Shown: one piece after another, positions 22,121 through 34,035 of the stretch
Layout: each line of letters begins with the position of its first letter
Numbering within the stretch: position 1 is the first letter of the stretch
NCBI GenBank assembly: GCA_027574665.1
Contig: CM050665.1
Span: 744,001 to 808,000 of the forward strand
Direction of reading: 5' to 3'
Length of the DNA: 64,000 nt
Source: Rhynochetos jubatus
Taxonomy: Eukaryota > Chordata > Aves > Eurypygiformes > Rhynochetidae
Made by a program: the position numbers and the translations under genes
The notes under the pieces: model-generated
What the model was told of the DNA's origin: nothing
Databases searched by the model: none
The model's input: the letters and a program-made list of their open reading frames with translations, nothing else

Positions 22121-23330
22121 CTGAGGGAACAAACGGGCCTCTCACAGCTCTGCCCAGACAGGGCTCCCCAGACACACGGCCTCGCTCGCGCATTCCGCGG
22201 CCGGATGGCGCTCTGGGGACACGCACAGCCCCCGCAGTGCGCGCTGGCAGCCCGGCCTGCTGCGGCCTGCAGAGAGGGAGCCTCCCCCCCGCCAGAAACT
22301 GGCTCTCTCGTGCTGGCAGCGGGAGGCAGCTGCCGGACAGACGGCCGCTGGTTCCTTCTTCCTCCATCTGGCCTCTCCGGCTCCGGCCCCGGCAGCCCCG
22401 GGCCACAGCCCGGGAGTGTCCGGCTGCCCCTCGGCACCCCGTGCCCAGGCACAGACAACCCAGCTCAGCCTCAGGCGGGTGCAGCCAGCGGCATCCCCAG
22501 GGCAGGAACGGACAACTGCGTCCTCCAGGCAGCCTTGAAAGGCAGCAACAGCGACCGTTACCGGCGTCACTCGCCTGCTCCTGCCGGGGCTACCGGAGAC
22601 GCCCCCAGGGCCACCAGCCACCGGCACCGCAGGGCTCGGGGCGGCCGGGGGCTACGGGACAGGCTGCGGGGGGGTGCTCGTGCCAGGGGCTGCTGCACGG
22701 GGCGAGGGGGCTGGGAGAGGCAACGGGGAGATCCGGAGAGCTGGGAAGGGGTCCGGGTCTGCGCCCAGGGGGTGCCCGCCCTCTGCCCCCCCACCACCCC
22801 CCATCCCCTTCGCTCCAGGCTGAGCGCGGGGCTGCCCCGGCCCGGCTCGCCTCCAGCAGCCGGACAGCTGCTGCAGCGGGAGAGCTGGAGCTTCACGCCC
22901 CGCCACCCCCGACGGCCAGCAGACACCCCTACACCCGCCCAAGGGACCCGCACGCCGCCGGGACCGCGCATGTGCCCATGCGCGCCGGAAGCGCCGGAGC
23001 CAGCGTGCGCCTTCCGGGCTGCAGGACCGGTCTCCGGCCACGGGGCGGCATCAGCAGCGAGCGCGCGACAGGCGGCGCGTGCCGGGGCGGCAGCGGCGGC
23101 TCCTTAACGGGAAGCAGCAAGGAGTGTCCTGTATCCCGCAGCAGCCGCCGCAGTACTGCATTACCGTTGATGGCGGGGAACCACGGGGACGCTACCGCGC
23201 ATGCACCTCTCGCGAGCTGCTGTCGGTCGCCATACGGCCGCCGCACGGCCGCCGCGAACACCCCAGAGCGCATGCGCGGCTCTCGAGCGGCCCCGTTCGA
23301 ACCATCCTGAGGCGGGACGTGCTTCCCGGG
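22121..23330. promoter_or_regulatory. CpG island, candidate promoter
   Basis: Dense CpG over about 1.2 kb. Promoter-type motifs lie at the right end: GCGCATGCGC at 23268-23277 and CCGCGCATGCAC near 23196 (NRF1-type), TCTCGCGAG at 23208-23216, and GATGGCGGGG near 23169. From here a minus-strand transcript would reach the exon-like segment at 22120. No start codon or first exon can be fixed. Confidence 0.5.
22975..23290 (+). repeat. Diverged copy of the NRF1/CTCF-like module
   Basis: Contains CATGCGCGCC, CTGCAGGACCGGTCTCC and CCACGGGGCGGCATC followed by AGCAGCGAGC, in the same order as the modules at 15290-15850 (GCATGCGC, CTGCAGTACCGAA, GGTGGCAGCAG, GAGC). This places related modules on both sides of the right arm in direct orientation. 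Confidence 0.45.
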
Positions 23331-23472
23331 GGTGCAGAGCTTGTGGCGCTCTGCCCTTTTCCAGCCCGCAGCCCAGGCAGCAAGTCCCTGCACCCAAGTG
23401 GCTCCAGCGTTTCGGCCCTTCACCCAGACCGCTCGGAAGCCCGGTGGAAGGGAAGAGAAACTTTGTTGCCCG

Positions 23473-23638
23473 GGGAAGCCGTGGGTGCCCCATCCCTGGG
23501 AGTGCCCAAGGCCAGGCTGGATGAGGCTGGGAGCACCCTGGGCTGTGGAGGGTGTCCCTGCCCATGGCAGGGGGGTTGGAACTAGATGATCTTTAAGGTC
23601 CCTTCCAACCCAAACCATCCTGTGACTCTGATTCTATG
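23473..23638 (+). mobile_element. CR1 LINE, 3' tail fragment
   Basis: Matches the CR1 3' end (GTGGGTGCCCCATCCCTGGG, then CCAGGCTGGATGAGGCTGGG and GGTCCCTTCCAACCCAAACC). It ends in the CR1 octamer ATTCTATG at 23631. It is 5'-truncated, as most CR1 copies are, and abuts the CpG island. Confidence 0.92.
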
Positions 23639-24915
23639 AAACTGCACTGGGAACCTAGGGAACAGGTGTTTCCCCCAGAGGAAGCCCCAGGGATTGCTGT
23701 ATCACTCTGCATGTGGCATCAGGGTTGGAGGACAGCAGTGAGTCACCAGATGCGGCCACACGGACCCAGCCCGAGGGCAGGAGAGAAGAGAGCGAGAGCC
23801 GCGAGGGGTAGGCACGTTCGGCAGGAACCAGCTCGTCCCAGCAGACCAGATGCAAGTGGCTGGTCTGCCAAGGAGTGATGCTGGTGGTCCTTGGGCTTTG
23901 TGGTGGTGTTTGCGCCTTTCCTCACCCTGCGCTATCAGTACCCTCTCCCAACCCTACAAGCACACAAGGCTTCCCACACAGAGCTTGTCACTTGGACAGG
24001 AGACGCTTCACAGTGTTCCCCCCCGCTGCCCTCCAGCACGCAAGGTAATTAGAGGTGAAGCAGGAAAAGCAGAGACATGTTGGTGTATGGGGTGTCCTTA
24101 GCAGATGACCACAGAGCCCTGGAGGTTGAGCCTTGCTCTCCCCTCCCGGCCGCCCCTGCCAGCAAACACCACAGTTGTACTTTGCTGCCTGCAACACCCA
24201 ACATGTGGTACGAGGTGTGGGGTGAGCGGCCCAGCTCCTTTGGCTGCCTAATTCACCTCCTTCAGACAAACACTCCAACATTTGTTTTCTTTAATTCAGA
24301 CACTCTCTAGGTATCTCCTGGCCTGCAAGCCATCATTTGCTAGCAACACAGCTGGATACAGTGCTGGGAGAAATCTAGCTGTCATCTTGCTTTGATGGCA
24401 AAAGGCTTTTTTAATCTGACCCCGACTGTTTTGGCATCAAGACTGCAAGGCAAGAAATAACACCTCTACTGGAACAAGCAGGACCCTTGCCAAATAACTG
24501 TACACAACAATATGTGGCTGTCTCTGACTGTTTGTGACAGTGTTCGTGTTAGTGCCCACTGTGCCACTTGAGTGGATGGTACTCTGCTGCCTACTCACTT
24601 CCCTGAAATCAGGTACTTCAGGAGGGTCTAAGCAGACTGGATGGCCACCAGGCTATCGAGTGCAAAAGACTGCTTCAGGCCAGGCTGCTCGGAGTGGTGA
24701 AGGTTTGTTCCAACCCCAAAGTAATGCAATTCCACTGCTACTGGTACTTGCCTTCAGTCACTTCTTTGTAACAGTGCCTCTCTCATAGTATCAGTGGATG
24801 CGGAATTCCTTATTGTAAAAGGCTTTCCTTGTCTCAGGAATTTTAAGGTGGGAGTTTTTACAACTGCTTATTTAAATTCAGTGAAAGCAGCAGCACATTC
24901 CTTGTTCCAGCTCCA
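23639..24915. other. Intergenic, no recognised feature
   Basis: Composition falls to ordinary levels. Only short overlapping open frames; no exon or repeat family recognised. Confidence 0.45.
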
Positions 24916-25166
24916 CTGTGGTTTTAAATGGAAAGAGGGAGATTGAGATGGGCCATCAGGAAGAAATTCTTCCCGGAGCGGGGCGGGGGGCACTGGGACA
25001 GGTTCCCAGAGAAGCTGTGGGTGCCCCATCCCTGGAAGTGTCCAAGGCCAGGCTGGATGAGGCTGGGAGCACCCTGGGCTATGGAAGGTGTCCCTGCCCG
25101 TGGCAGGGGGTGGCACTGGGGGGGCTGTAAGGTCCCTCCCAGACCAAACCATTCTGGGATTCTAAT
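24916..25166 (+). mobile_element. CR1 LINE, 3' tail fragment
   Basis: Includes the GGGCCATCAGGAAGAAATTC and GAAGCTGTGGGTGCCCCATC segments and the terminal GGTCCCTCCCAGACC, ending in two decayed ATTCT units. Same strand as the 23473 copy and longer at its 5' side. Confidence 0.92.
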
Positions 25167-28100
25167 CCTTTCCAGTAATTTTCACTGTGGTTTGCTGATA
25201 CCAGCAAAGTTAGCTTGCACTGCTGTGAAAAAATAAATTCTCCCAAAGGTGCTTTAATTTGGCATTGAGAAGAATATTTTATTCCACATAAAGCTTTAAT
25301 CTTTCTTCTATCAGTCTTCCCGTTTCCCCAGTTAAAATTCCTGGGGTAGCACTAATTGAGCCTTACTGAAATTGATCTCTGAACTTTATAATTTAGATAG
25401 TTCTCCCACTTCCTCTTCCGTAGCTGTAGCCACTTGACAACCTTCTACTTAGGATAATAACTTGGTGCCTTATAGCTTTTAAAAGATAATGCTTCCTCAC
25501 ACAGAAATACATGTGCACGTATCACCCTCTGTGACACATATACAGACTTGGCAGCACATGTTGGTGAGCTCTTCTCCTCATCACCAGAGGAAACTTGCTT
25601 TCTCTTGTTTGGAGATGGAGGTAGCTTTCACTTGGATCTATTTGATTTTATTACTTTAGTTTGTTGCTATTAGTGTGGTGTCTTCAACTTCAGCCATGGC
25701 AATCTGAAAACTAATCACGGTATCTTTCTGTTTTAACGTACGCACGTGAGATACCAAACGGAGCTGCCCAAGGCAAAGCTAAGCAAGACACAGTTAACAA
25801 CAGCGACAGGGTGCAAGTGGGAGACAGAACTCATGAACAAGTGTTATCAACAGTTATCTTAGTTAATTAGACTGGACACTTCCTGCTGTAGGAGCTTCTG
25901 GTGGTAGCAGGGGTCTGCTAAACCCACTCATGGATCTTCTGCCTGTTACTGTTCAACATTTGCTCTCAAGGGCTCCATCCCTATAACAAACAAACAAACG
26001 TCACATTTCATTGTAATGGAGATGCTGTTAAATTTATGTATGTTCTTTTATCTTTAGCGTGGTGGTGGCTTACTTTCTGTTTTGTTTCTCTCAAAGGAAA
26101 GATCCTAATACATCACTCGACATCATGCACTGCAGGGTTAAAATTTTGGAAACATTGAATACAGCAGTTAACCTCTGGCTAGTAGACAGGTAGGAGCATC
26201 ATCTTACACTCACCTGCGACATCTTCCATAAAACGCTGGTTTTATTCTGGTTCAGTATTATTCTATATTGGGTACTGTCTCTCAAACCCTCATATAAACA
26301 TGCTTAACCCCTAGTTATCTCCATCTTTAACTATCTACATTTGGATACATACCCACATGAATGACATGCAATCAGCTTCCAGGAACCGCAGGCCATGATT
26401 CAACCAGAAACAAATCTGTAGGTGAAAGAACAGTGTAGACCCTCTCAAACAAGGCTACTGGTACCTCAATTCAGGAACTCCTCTTACAAAAGCCTGTGTA
26501 GCACTTGGTTATTACTGGATAATGCTCAATGCAGTGATAGTATGTAGAAGAGCACTGATATATTTAAAGTCATTCCAGTGGGTTCATCTGACTACCCTCC
26601 TTCCAAAAATGTTCATAGTATTGTGCTGGGTGACTACAAAGTCACCAAAAAACCCAAGCACCCTTCATGCATGAACCAGTGAGTGAGCTAATTTACAGCA
26701 ATGGTCTTTCATGGGCAATGAATGCCACTCTGTCAGAATGACCAGGCAAAAATCCCCCCAAATGTAACTGCAATGTGACACGTAGAGTGCTTAGCTCAGA
26801 ACCTTCTCTACAGCTGGTCACCGGTTTGAGACCCTGTACTTCCTTGCCTAGCTCATCTGTGTGACCTGATGGACTTCTGTAATGCAGAGATTTGTCATGG
26901 AAACATTAAGGTTGAAATGAATAAACTACATGCAGAAACATAAGTATGAAAGTGCCAGAAGCAATTACAAGCAAAGAAGAGGCAAAAGAATGGTGTTACT
27001 TGGCTGCACCAGCAGGTCCTTGAGCTCATGGTCAGAGTCTTGAAATGCACATAACTGGAAAACAAAGGAGAGCCTAAAACTGAAGACAGGCTACTGACAG
27101 AAGAGGAGCCAAAAGGACAGGCAGTGAATCGACAGCACCGCTTAATGACTCGCAGACCTGGGTCCCTCAAGGGTACAAACAGGCACCTCCAAAATGGTCA
27201 CCCAGCAAAAAGAACCCAGGAAACATGCTGGAGACTCCGAATCTGTCATCCTTTGTCCTCTGCTTCACCACAAATCATCCTGTTTGGATTAGCCAGACAT
27301 ACACATCTTGGTCTTTGTTAAAACATGGGTATGGAAACCCAGTATGAAAGACGGACTGAACGAGATCTACAGGGGAGCGAGCATGAGCAGCTGAAATCAG
27401 TTTTGTTTACAATAAAATCACCTTCCCCTCTGGTACAGACTCACATTTGGTTCAGCTACATTCATTTTACAGCAGCAGCCGCTCCCAGGTGATTATTTAA
27501 AAACTGCAGTAAAACCCAGCAGTGCGTGGTTACAGAACTGTCAAGGGAAGCGAGGGCACAGCCAGCTTGCAACAGCTCGCCTTTTTGAGGCAATACCTTT
27601 TTCCCCCCTTTTGCCCAAAGGAAGACACTTGGCACACTTAGAATTTCTGCTATTACACCAATAACTTCTTATTTCATGGTTCACAAAGAAGAAATAACTG
27701 TTAAAACCAGTTGGTTTCTCAAAACTAACCCCGAGTATGAAATTACAGGAAATGTCCTAAGCATTTTTGTGCTTTGCCACATACACAACTGTGCTAATAT
27801 GAGCAACCTGAAGAGAGGCAAGGCCGAGAAAATTAGTATTTCTGCTTGCCTGAATATGTGAGGCTTAGAAACCAGATTTCAGATGCAAAACATAAAATGC
27901 CAGTTAAAAAAGCCCTGCAGATTCCATGGCTTTGCAGAATGCTACTGAGTACTTGAAACTGAATAGGGAAAAAAAAGCCAGAATCATTTGCCTCATCAGT
28001 GTTGTTATTGTTAACACCAACAGCAGTGGTTTAACAATTGATTGTAGGATACTTGGTACCAACGACCTGTTGTTTCTCTGTGTAGCCACCATTAGAGTCA

Positions 28101-31100
28101 TGCCAATGGTTACTCTGCTACACACAAAGCAGAAATTACTGTAGGATCATTTATTACAAGGTTATTTGCTCAAATAATTTCCAAAGGGAAACGTTATTCC
28201 AGTATTTCTATCATAAAACACATGATTAAACAGGAAAAAAGGGCTGGCAGTAATATACTGGGATGGGACTTCAGACATCAGATTACTTAGTGTCACACCA
28301 AGGCATCTATCTTGCTGTTTTCCCCAGCTATAAAAACAGGGATACAATTCATTTTGGATACTGGCTCAACAACATCACCAACAACAAAGTTCAAGGTATG
28401 CCGATAGTGCTACGGATGTTCTTCCTATGAAAGCATTATCCTTCCAGAGACACAGAATGGATGGTACAAATGCCAGAGTATCTGCATATAAGAACTTGTT
28501 ATGTGTTCATGTGCCCTCCCCTCTGCCAGTCTGAAGTGTCTTCAGACTTTCAGAAGTAAATCCTGTCCAGAACAGGAAATTTCTGCTGTTGAACCCATCT
28601 CGTGGGTGACAGATGACAGCAGCCACCCCTTTCTTACAGTGGAAAGCATTTGCCCTCTTGTACGGCTAGCGAAGTTTCATTTGCCTTACCCAAAAAGAAC
28701 CAAACACAGCAGCTTCTTTAATGGTTTACTGCTTCTTTAAACCTGCAGAGACTTACTTAACGCTCTACAATGCAAATGTAGGCTGACCTACTGCCTTGGA
28801 AACAACCAGCAGAAAGTCCCTCGGTTTGACTGCTGTTTCTTGCTCACTGATCTCTACCCAAATCTCGATCATGCTCTTTACTCCAGTCAGACTCACAGAT
28901 TCCATCTCATTTCGGGACTAAGCAAATTATGCTCTTGTTTTAGCCAGTCATGCATTCCAAGCTGAGTGGGTGCTTTATTGCTGGAGGAACTCTAAACACA
29001 GGATGACCTCACTGCTAATAAGATGCCACACTGGTGGCCAGAAATGTCTTCAGTCTGATTTGAAACTGAGAAAAAGTCGTGTGGCTGTGAGTCAAGAGGA
29101 GCTACAGAGGCAGCGCGTGCATGCGGTGCCAGACTTGGCACAACGGGTTTGCTGAGTTCAGGCTCATGCTCTGCCAGTGCCCGCAGAGAGAACCTTCTCA
29201 AAGCCATGATGCAGTGTTTGCAGTCCAGTATACTGTGGGCATGACCTGTTCCTTGGCACTGATAGATTTCAAAAAATTCCCTTTCAGAGACAGCGTCAGA
29301 CACACTTATCCACTATGGGATAGACAATGAGCTCCTACCTAGTTACAGCCCTGCTGAGCCCCCCAGGCACCTGTGACTGCCTCTGCTGCGAGGATGCAGA
29401 ATACAGCAAGGGACAGAGATGCAGGATAGAGCTGTGGGGAGCACCCAGGAGAAAAGGGAATGCTGGGGTGACAGGAGGTATGGGTGGTAACTACTGCTGC
29501 TGGGAAAAGCCTTCCCTGCTGCCACAGTAGTTGCCACCTGACAGCCGGGTGTCTCCTGCGTGGTGGCAGTAACAACTGTTGGCACTTCCCAGCACTCTGA
29601 TGCAAAAAAATGGGATGGCATCTTCCTGATCCCCCAGCAGCTGTCCTTGGCAGTTTCTCACTCTGCCAACTGTTAGAGCTGGACTTCAGGTCCAGCGCTC
29701 ACTACTCCGCTGCCAAAGGAACTGGCAATTTGTGGAACGTGACCTAAAACACCCTAGCCAAGCATCGCCATGGTGCACGGCCCTACATGGCTTCCTGCTA
29801 AAAGGAGAATGCCTACCTGTGAGTCAAAGGATCCGTGGGCAGCGCAGCACTTAGTGTCAGGTGAAGTACTGCTTTGAATGCTTCGGACAAGTTCAGCACT
29901 GCCAAAATACCAATGCTGTTCTGGAGGTACTATTGCTGTAGCCTTAATGGTCAAAGTTATGCAACAAACACAATTTTAGGGTGAAACAGCTGCTTGTTAG
30001 ACCAGCAGATGCAAGTGGAAACCATGGAAAAGCTACGAGCACATGAGATTTGAAACACTAGGTCTTGCTAATTCCATCTGGGAGAGCCCCTTGATTTCAA
30101 CACAGGAACTGACATAGAGTGTTTATATATATGCTGATAATGTACTCTTTTACTCACCGTCTTCTCTCTTTTCTTGCTTGATTTGGTCTTTGACTCTCTT
30201 ACAGCTTCCATGTCCTCTGTCCCAGATCTTTTCTCTCTCATAGGCAGGTGTCCCTGCCAACCATCCCCAGGCTACAGATTCCGCCAATACCTCTTCCTCC
30301 TGCTGTCACCTGATGACATTTCCTCACACTTTTCTCCTCTTCTTCAGTTCTTCTCTTCTTGGACTTCATGAACATCAAGCCATCATTCTGGTTCAGTTTT
30401 CTCCATCTCTGACTGACCCCTCGCTCCCTTCATTTCTGGGATCTTTTTTCCTCTTGGAAAGGAGTATTTCTTCCACGAAAAAAGTATCAGAATGTGTGGT
30501 TTTCCTCTTTCCCTTAGCTGTACTCCTGCCCAACTTTCCATCTTCAATTTCTCTATTTCTCTTTTGTCTCAAGTGTATGAATTTTTCATCTTCCTCTTCA
30601 CTTCCTGCTATACTCCTTCCCAATTCCTGATCTCCTTAATTCTGCTCCTTAGTCTTTCACACTTTTTGGCTTCTAATAACTGTATTCTCTTCCATCTCAA
30701 ACAATTGATTCCGCTTGCCACTCCACATATTGCAGCATTTTCCTTGAGGTCAGCAGCTCACTGAGCACGCTATTCACAAGTCCCTTGCAAGTTCATTTCA
30801 CACACCCCAATCTTATCCTTTCTTTTTCTGGATTCCACCCATCACACTGTTGTGCAGCCTCTCTTTGCAGGATTTCCAATACGCCCATTTTTATCCATCT
30901 ACACAGCTGAACATCTTGTCCAGGGTGTTGGTTTGTAGCTCACTGATACCATTCCTTTGTATAAGATGAAGAAATAAGAGTCTGGTGGGCTGAGCTGAGC
31001 AAACGCTAAACCAACAAAAATTGCAGTAATAAAAAATTGATTGGGAAATAGTAAAAATCCTTGTCACTACTGTCACACTGACGGTGTGTTCTCCTTGCTG

Positions 31101-33935
31101 CATCATGTTCAGTCCTTCTTCCTGTATATCGAAAAGGATACATAAGAAATTGAATGAGTGTCAGAAATGCATGACATCTTCAAACTAAGGTATCAGCATG
31201 CAAAGAGACTGAAAAGTCTGAAATTATATAATTTGGTGGATTATAATATCATGTGGTAAAACACGGTATTACAGAGGAATACAAAGCACTGAACAATAAA
31301 GTGAAGCAAAGCCATGGGTAACTTTTAACCCCGACAATGTAAGAACTAGTGGATCTTAAATGAGGAAAGGAAATGTTTAGAACATTATTTACCTAACTCA
31401 TAATTAGCATGTGAAACTGATTGCTCTAAGGTATAAAAAACCCCAATGAACTTTAATGGATTCTGGAAAGGAGGCCGCTTTTCTCTGCACAAGGAAAAGA
31501 TGTGGCTGTTTTCAGGTTGCTTATGTAAATTCCTTCCTCTGGGAAGTGACTGATGGTAGGACAGATTTTCCACTCGCAAGGTATTTGAGAAAGACTGCTG
31601 TGGGGCTTCCCAATGCTTGTGAACTGGCTGAACTTGTGTACTCGCAGAACCAGGAACCTCAACTGATGCAACACTGGGCAGGTCCAGTGCTAGCATTTCT
31701 CTGGGTCTATGCCAAACGTTCTGTTACTTCTTTGAACAGAGCAGTTCTTGAGATGAACATGACACGCAAGAAGTCTGCAGGCTTGGGTGTCATATTGGCC
31801 AGAAACTTGCTAACCCTCCACCACTGAACGCAATACGAAGGTCACTCACTGTGGGTAAGTCAGTCACACAACAAAGCGGTCGCAAGGCAGAGGGGACTGG
31901 ACGCAGAATACTCCGTTTCTCTGCCGAGGGCCTCTCTACATCACACAGTTCAGTGTCAAGTACCACGAGTATGGAACAGGGGGAAAAAGTGTCCCTGTCA
32001 CAGCTTTGACATCAAAACAAATGCCCCAAGGACAGCTCAACCACACACGTGTATCACCCTTCACAAAATGTGCATTCAGTCCATTCTTCACCTCCATGGA
32101 AAATATTATTAACATGTTTACAACCTACCTAATGGGTCTAGCTGAGTGCTTTTCTTCACTGCCAATGTATTTATTTTACGCTTCACTTCAGTGTCTTTAG
32201 GCAAAGACTAGAACTTTTAAACCCAGGACTCCTCAATTGGCCTTTTCTTTCTATAACCACTTTTCACCTTTTTCAAAAATCACCACCATATCTCTGTGGG
32301 TGTCTCTGGTTTAGATGGAATCAACCTGTCCTTCTAATGTTTTTAAGCTCTCCAGTCTTTGTCTTCTTGACATTATTCAGCTGAGACTGGCCCAGGGCTA
32401 ACACAGTACTTCAACTAAAGTCTTCTAACAACAGAAAGAGCATGTTTAACAAAGGTGAACACTCCAAGGCAGCTTTTACCGGCGCTTCGGTCGCTGTGCC
32501 CGTCCAGCGCAGCAGGGACCTGCTGAAACAACGTGGCACTTGTCCATTTACAGCAAGTGCCGCAGTTAACTATTAAAAAACTTGTGCTCCAGTGCTTCCA
32601 AAGCTTGCTTATGAAAAACCCATGTGGGATCTTGCTGCAAATTGAAGTCAGTATGTATGACAGCTGCCACTTCTTACTTCTCGGGTGTACTGATCTGTCC
32701 AGGAAAAAAAAAGGGCACAGGCTTGACTAACTTCTTGGCACATCCCTGCTAGCTGGTCATCATCTAATGAGTTTATCATCTATTGCAGTATTTTCCAGGA
32801 ATTGACATCAAACTAGTTGATGTCAACTACAATTTCTCACCTCTTTCTCATGCCTCCTACCCCATGTTGTACATGGGTCTTGTGCTTGCCCATTTCTGCT
32901 CTTGTGAAACTTCTGCCCTTCAAGTTCTTCAAGGTAAGCACTAACATTCCTGAGATTGCTCCAGTCTCTTCTCCTCATGGTACATACCTGAGATGAAGTA
33001 ATTACACAGATTTGAATAAGGTATTTTGTCTCGTTTTATAAGTGTAAGGAAATGGAAGTTCAAGGGGGGTGGGGCCCAGAGATAGAGCAAGTGAACAATC
33101 CATGATAGGAGAAATGAAGAATTAGCCTGAAAAGAAGAAATATTGTGAGGCCATGCTAACAAATTAATTTTCTTTGTATCTATAAAGTGTCCCATATGTA
33201 CAGATCAAAGTATTTTAACATTTATTGTTGTGCCTTTATAGTCAGAAACTAATGAGTAACCACCACAGAGGCACAAATTATAGTCGTAATTTGTACACGC
33301 TACAAAATGAGCGTTTCATTTAATAACGAAGTTTCTCTTTGTGCAGGGAGAGTTACCACTTGAGATCCATTCCTCAGAGCTAGTCAGCTTTCAGTGGTTT
33401 GTCAAGTGAGTAGCAGCTTACATTACATTCACAGCGCTAATACCAGTAGTGTGTCCACAGGGACGCTGAGGAGGGGCTGACACAAAGCATTCCTGTGCTG
33501 ATCCCAAGAAAGGGACTGATGAGGTAAATGAAAAGTTTTGCATTTTTTTCCAGACTCGTGTGTACACGCACAGGGAGGTAACCCTACGAATTCTGTTGTG
33601 AATATATATTTTTATTGCATGAACACTCCTCTGTGGATCTACTGGGAAAAGATATTAATTCATCCTGACTCAAAAAATATCCCTTCCCAAGTGACGCACC
33701 ACTGTATGTGAAATTCCAGGTTCCAGGTATGCAATTAAATGCTCTACTTTTCTAAGCATCTCAGTTAACCCTGAGGATAAATAGCCTGAATTGCATAAGT
33801 GCAATGTATTAAACCCCATGAGCTAATATATGGTCACTAGGAAGCTGACATGCCCACTGGAATGACTTACCTGCCTCACCCACCTAATGTGAATTATAAT
33901 TGGTTTGAACATAAGGAGAGGCCTCAAGTTTTCTC
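25167..33935. other. Intergenic DNA upstream of TGM3, no gene recognised
   Basis: About 8.8 kb of AT-richer DNA. No open frame exceeds 125 codons, and none looks like a protein I know or has convincing splice edges. The longest (31456-31827 +, 123 codons) has no recognisable motif. It may hold regulatory DNA for TGM3, or exons too short or diverged to see by eye. Confidence 0.45.
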
Positions 33936-33941
33936 TATAAA
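33936..33941 (+). promoter_or_regulatory. TGM3: TATA box of TGM3
   Basis: TATAAA in the context TTCTCTATAAATGC, 93 nt before the start codon. Initiation about 30 nt downstream would give a 5' UTR of roughly 60 nt. TATA promoters fit epidermal, differentiation-linked genes such as TGM3 in mammals; the start site is inferred. Confidence 0.65.
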
Positions 33942-34028
33942 TGCAGCCACACAACCTGAAGTCTTATCATCTAGGCCTCCAGTCGGTCACAGACATACAA
34001 AGTCCAAGGCACAGAGAAGCAAGGAAGC

Positions 34029-34035
34029 ATGGCTG
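34029..34035 (+). CDS. TGM3: TGM3 coding exon 1 (start codon)
   Basis: ATGGCTG directly before GTAAGT. A at -3 and G at +4 give a strong start context. Joined to exon 2 it reads [11 protein letters not shown], matching the M-A-A start of TGM3. This tiny first coding exon ending after one base of codon 3 is typical of transglutaminase genes. The TATA box upstream supports the choice. Confidence 0.8.

Noticed and set aside
22237..23310. 357-codon open frame through the CpG island
   Set aside because: Arg/Pro/Ala/Gly-rich string typical of CpG islands; overlapping frames are also open and it includes promoter-type motifs.
31315..31320. ATGGGTAACT as an alternative TGM3 exon 1
   Set aside because: Would give a four-base first exon and no match to the family start; ATGGCTG/GTAAGT at 34029 fits sequence, phase and TATA spacing.
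31456..31827. 123-codon open frame upstream of TGM3
   Set aside because: No domain, no splice edges and no similarity to a known upstream neighbour of TGM3.
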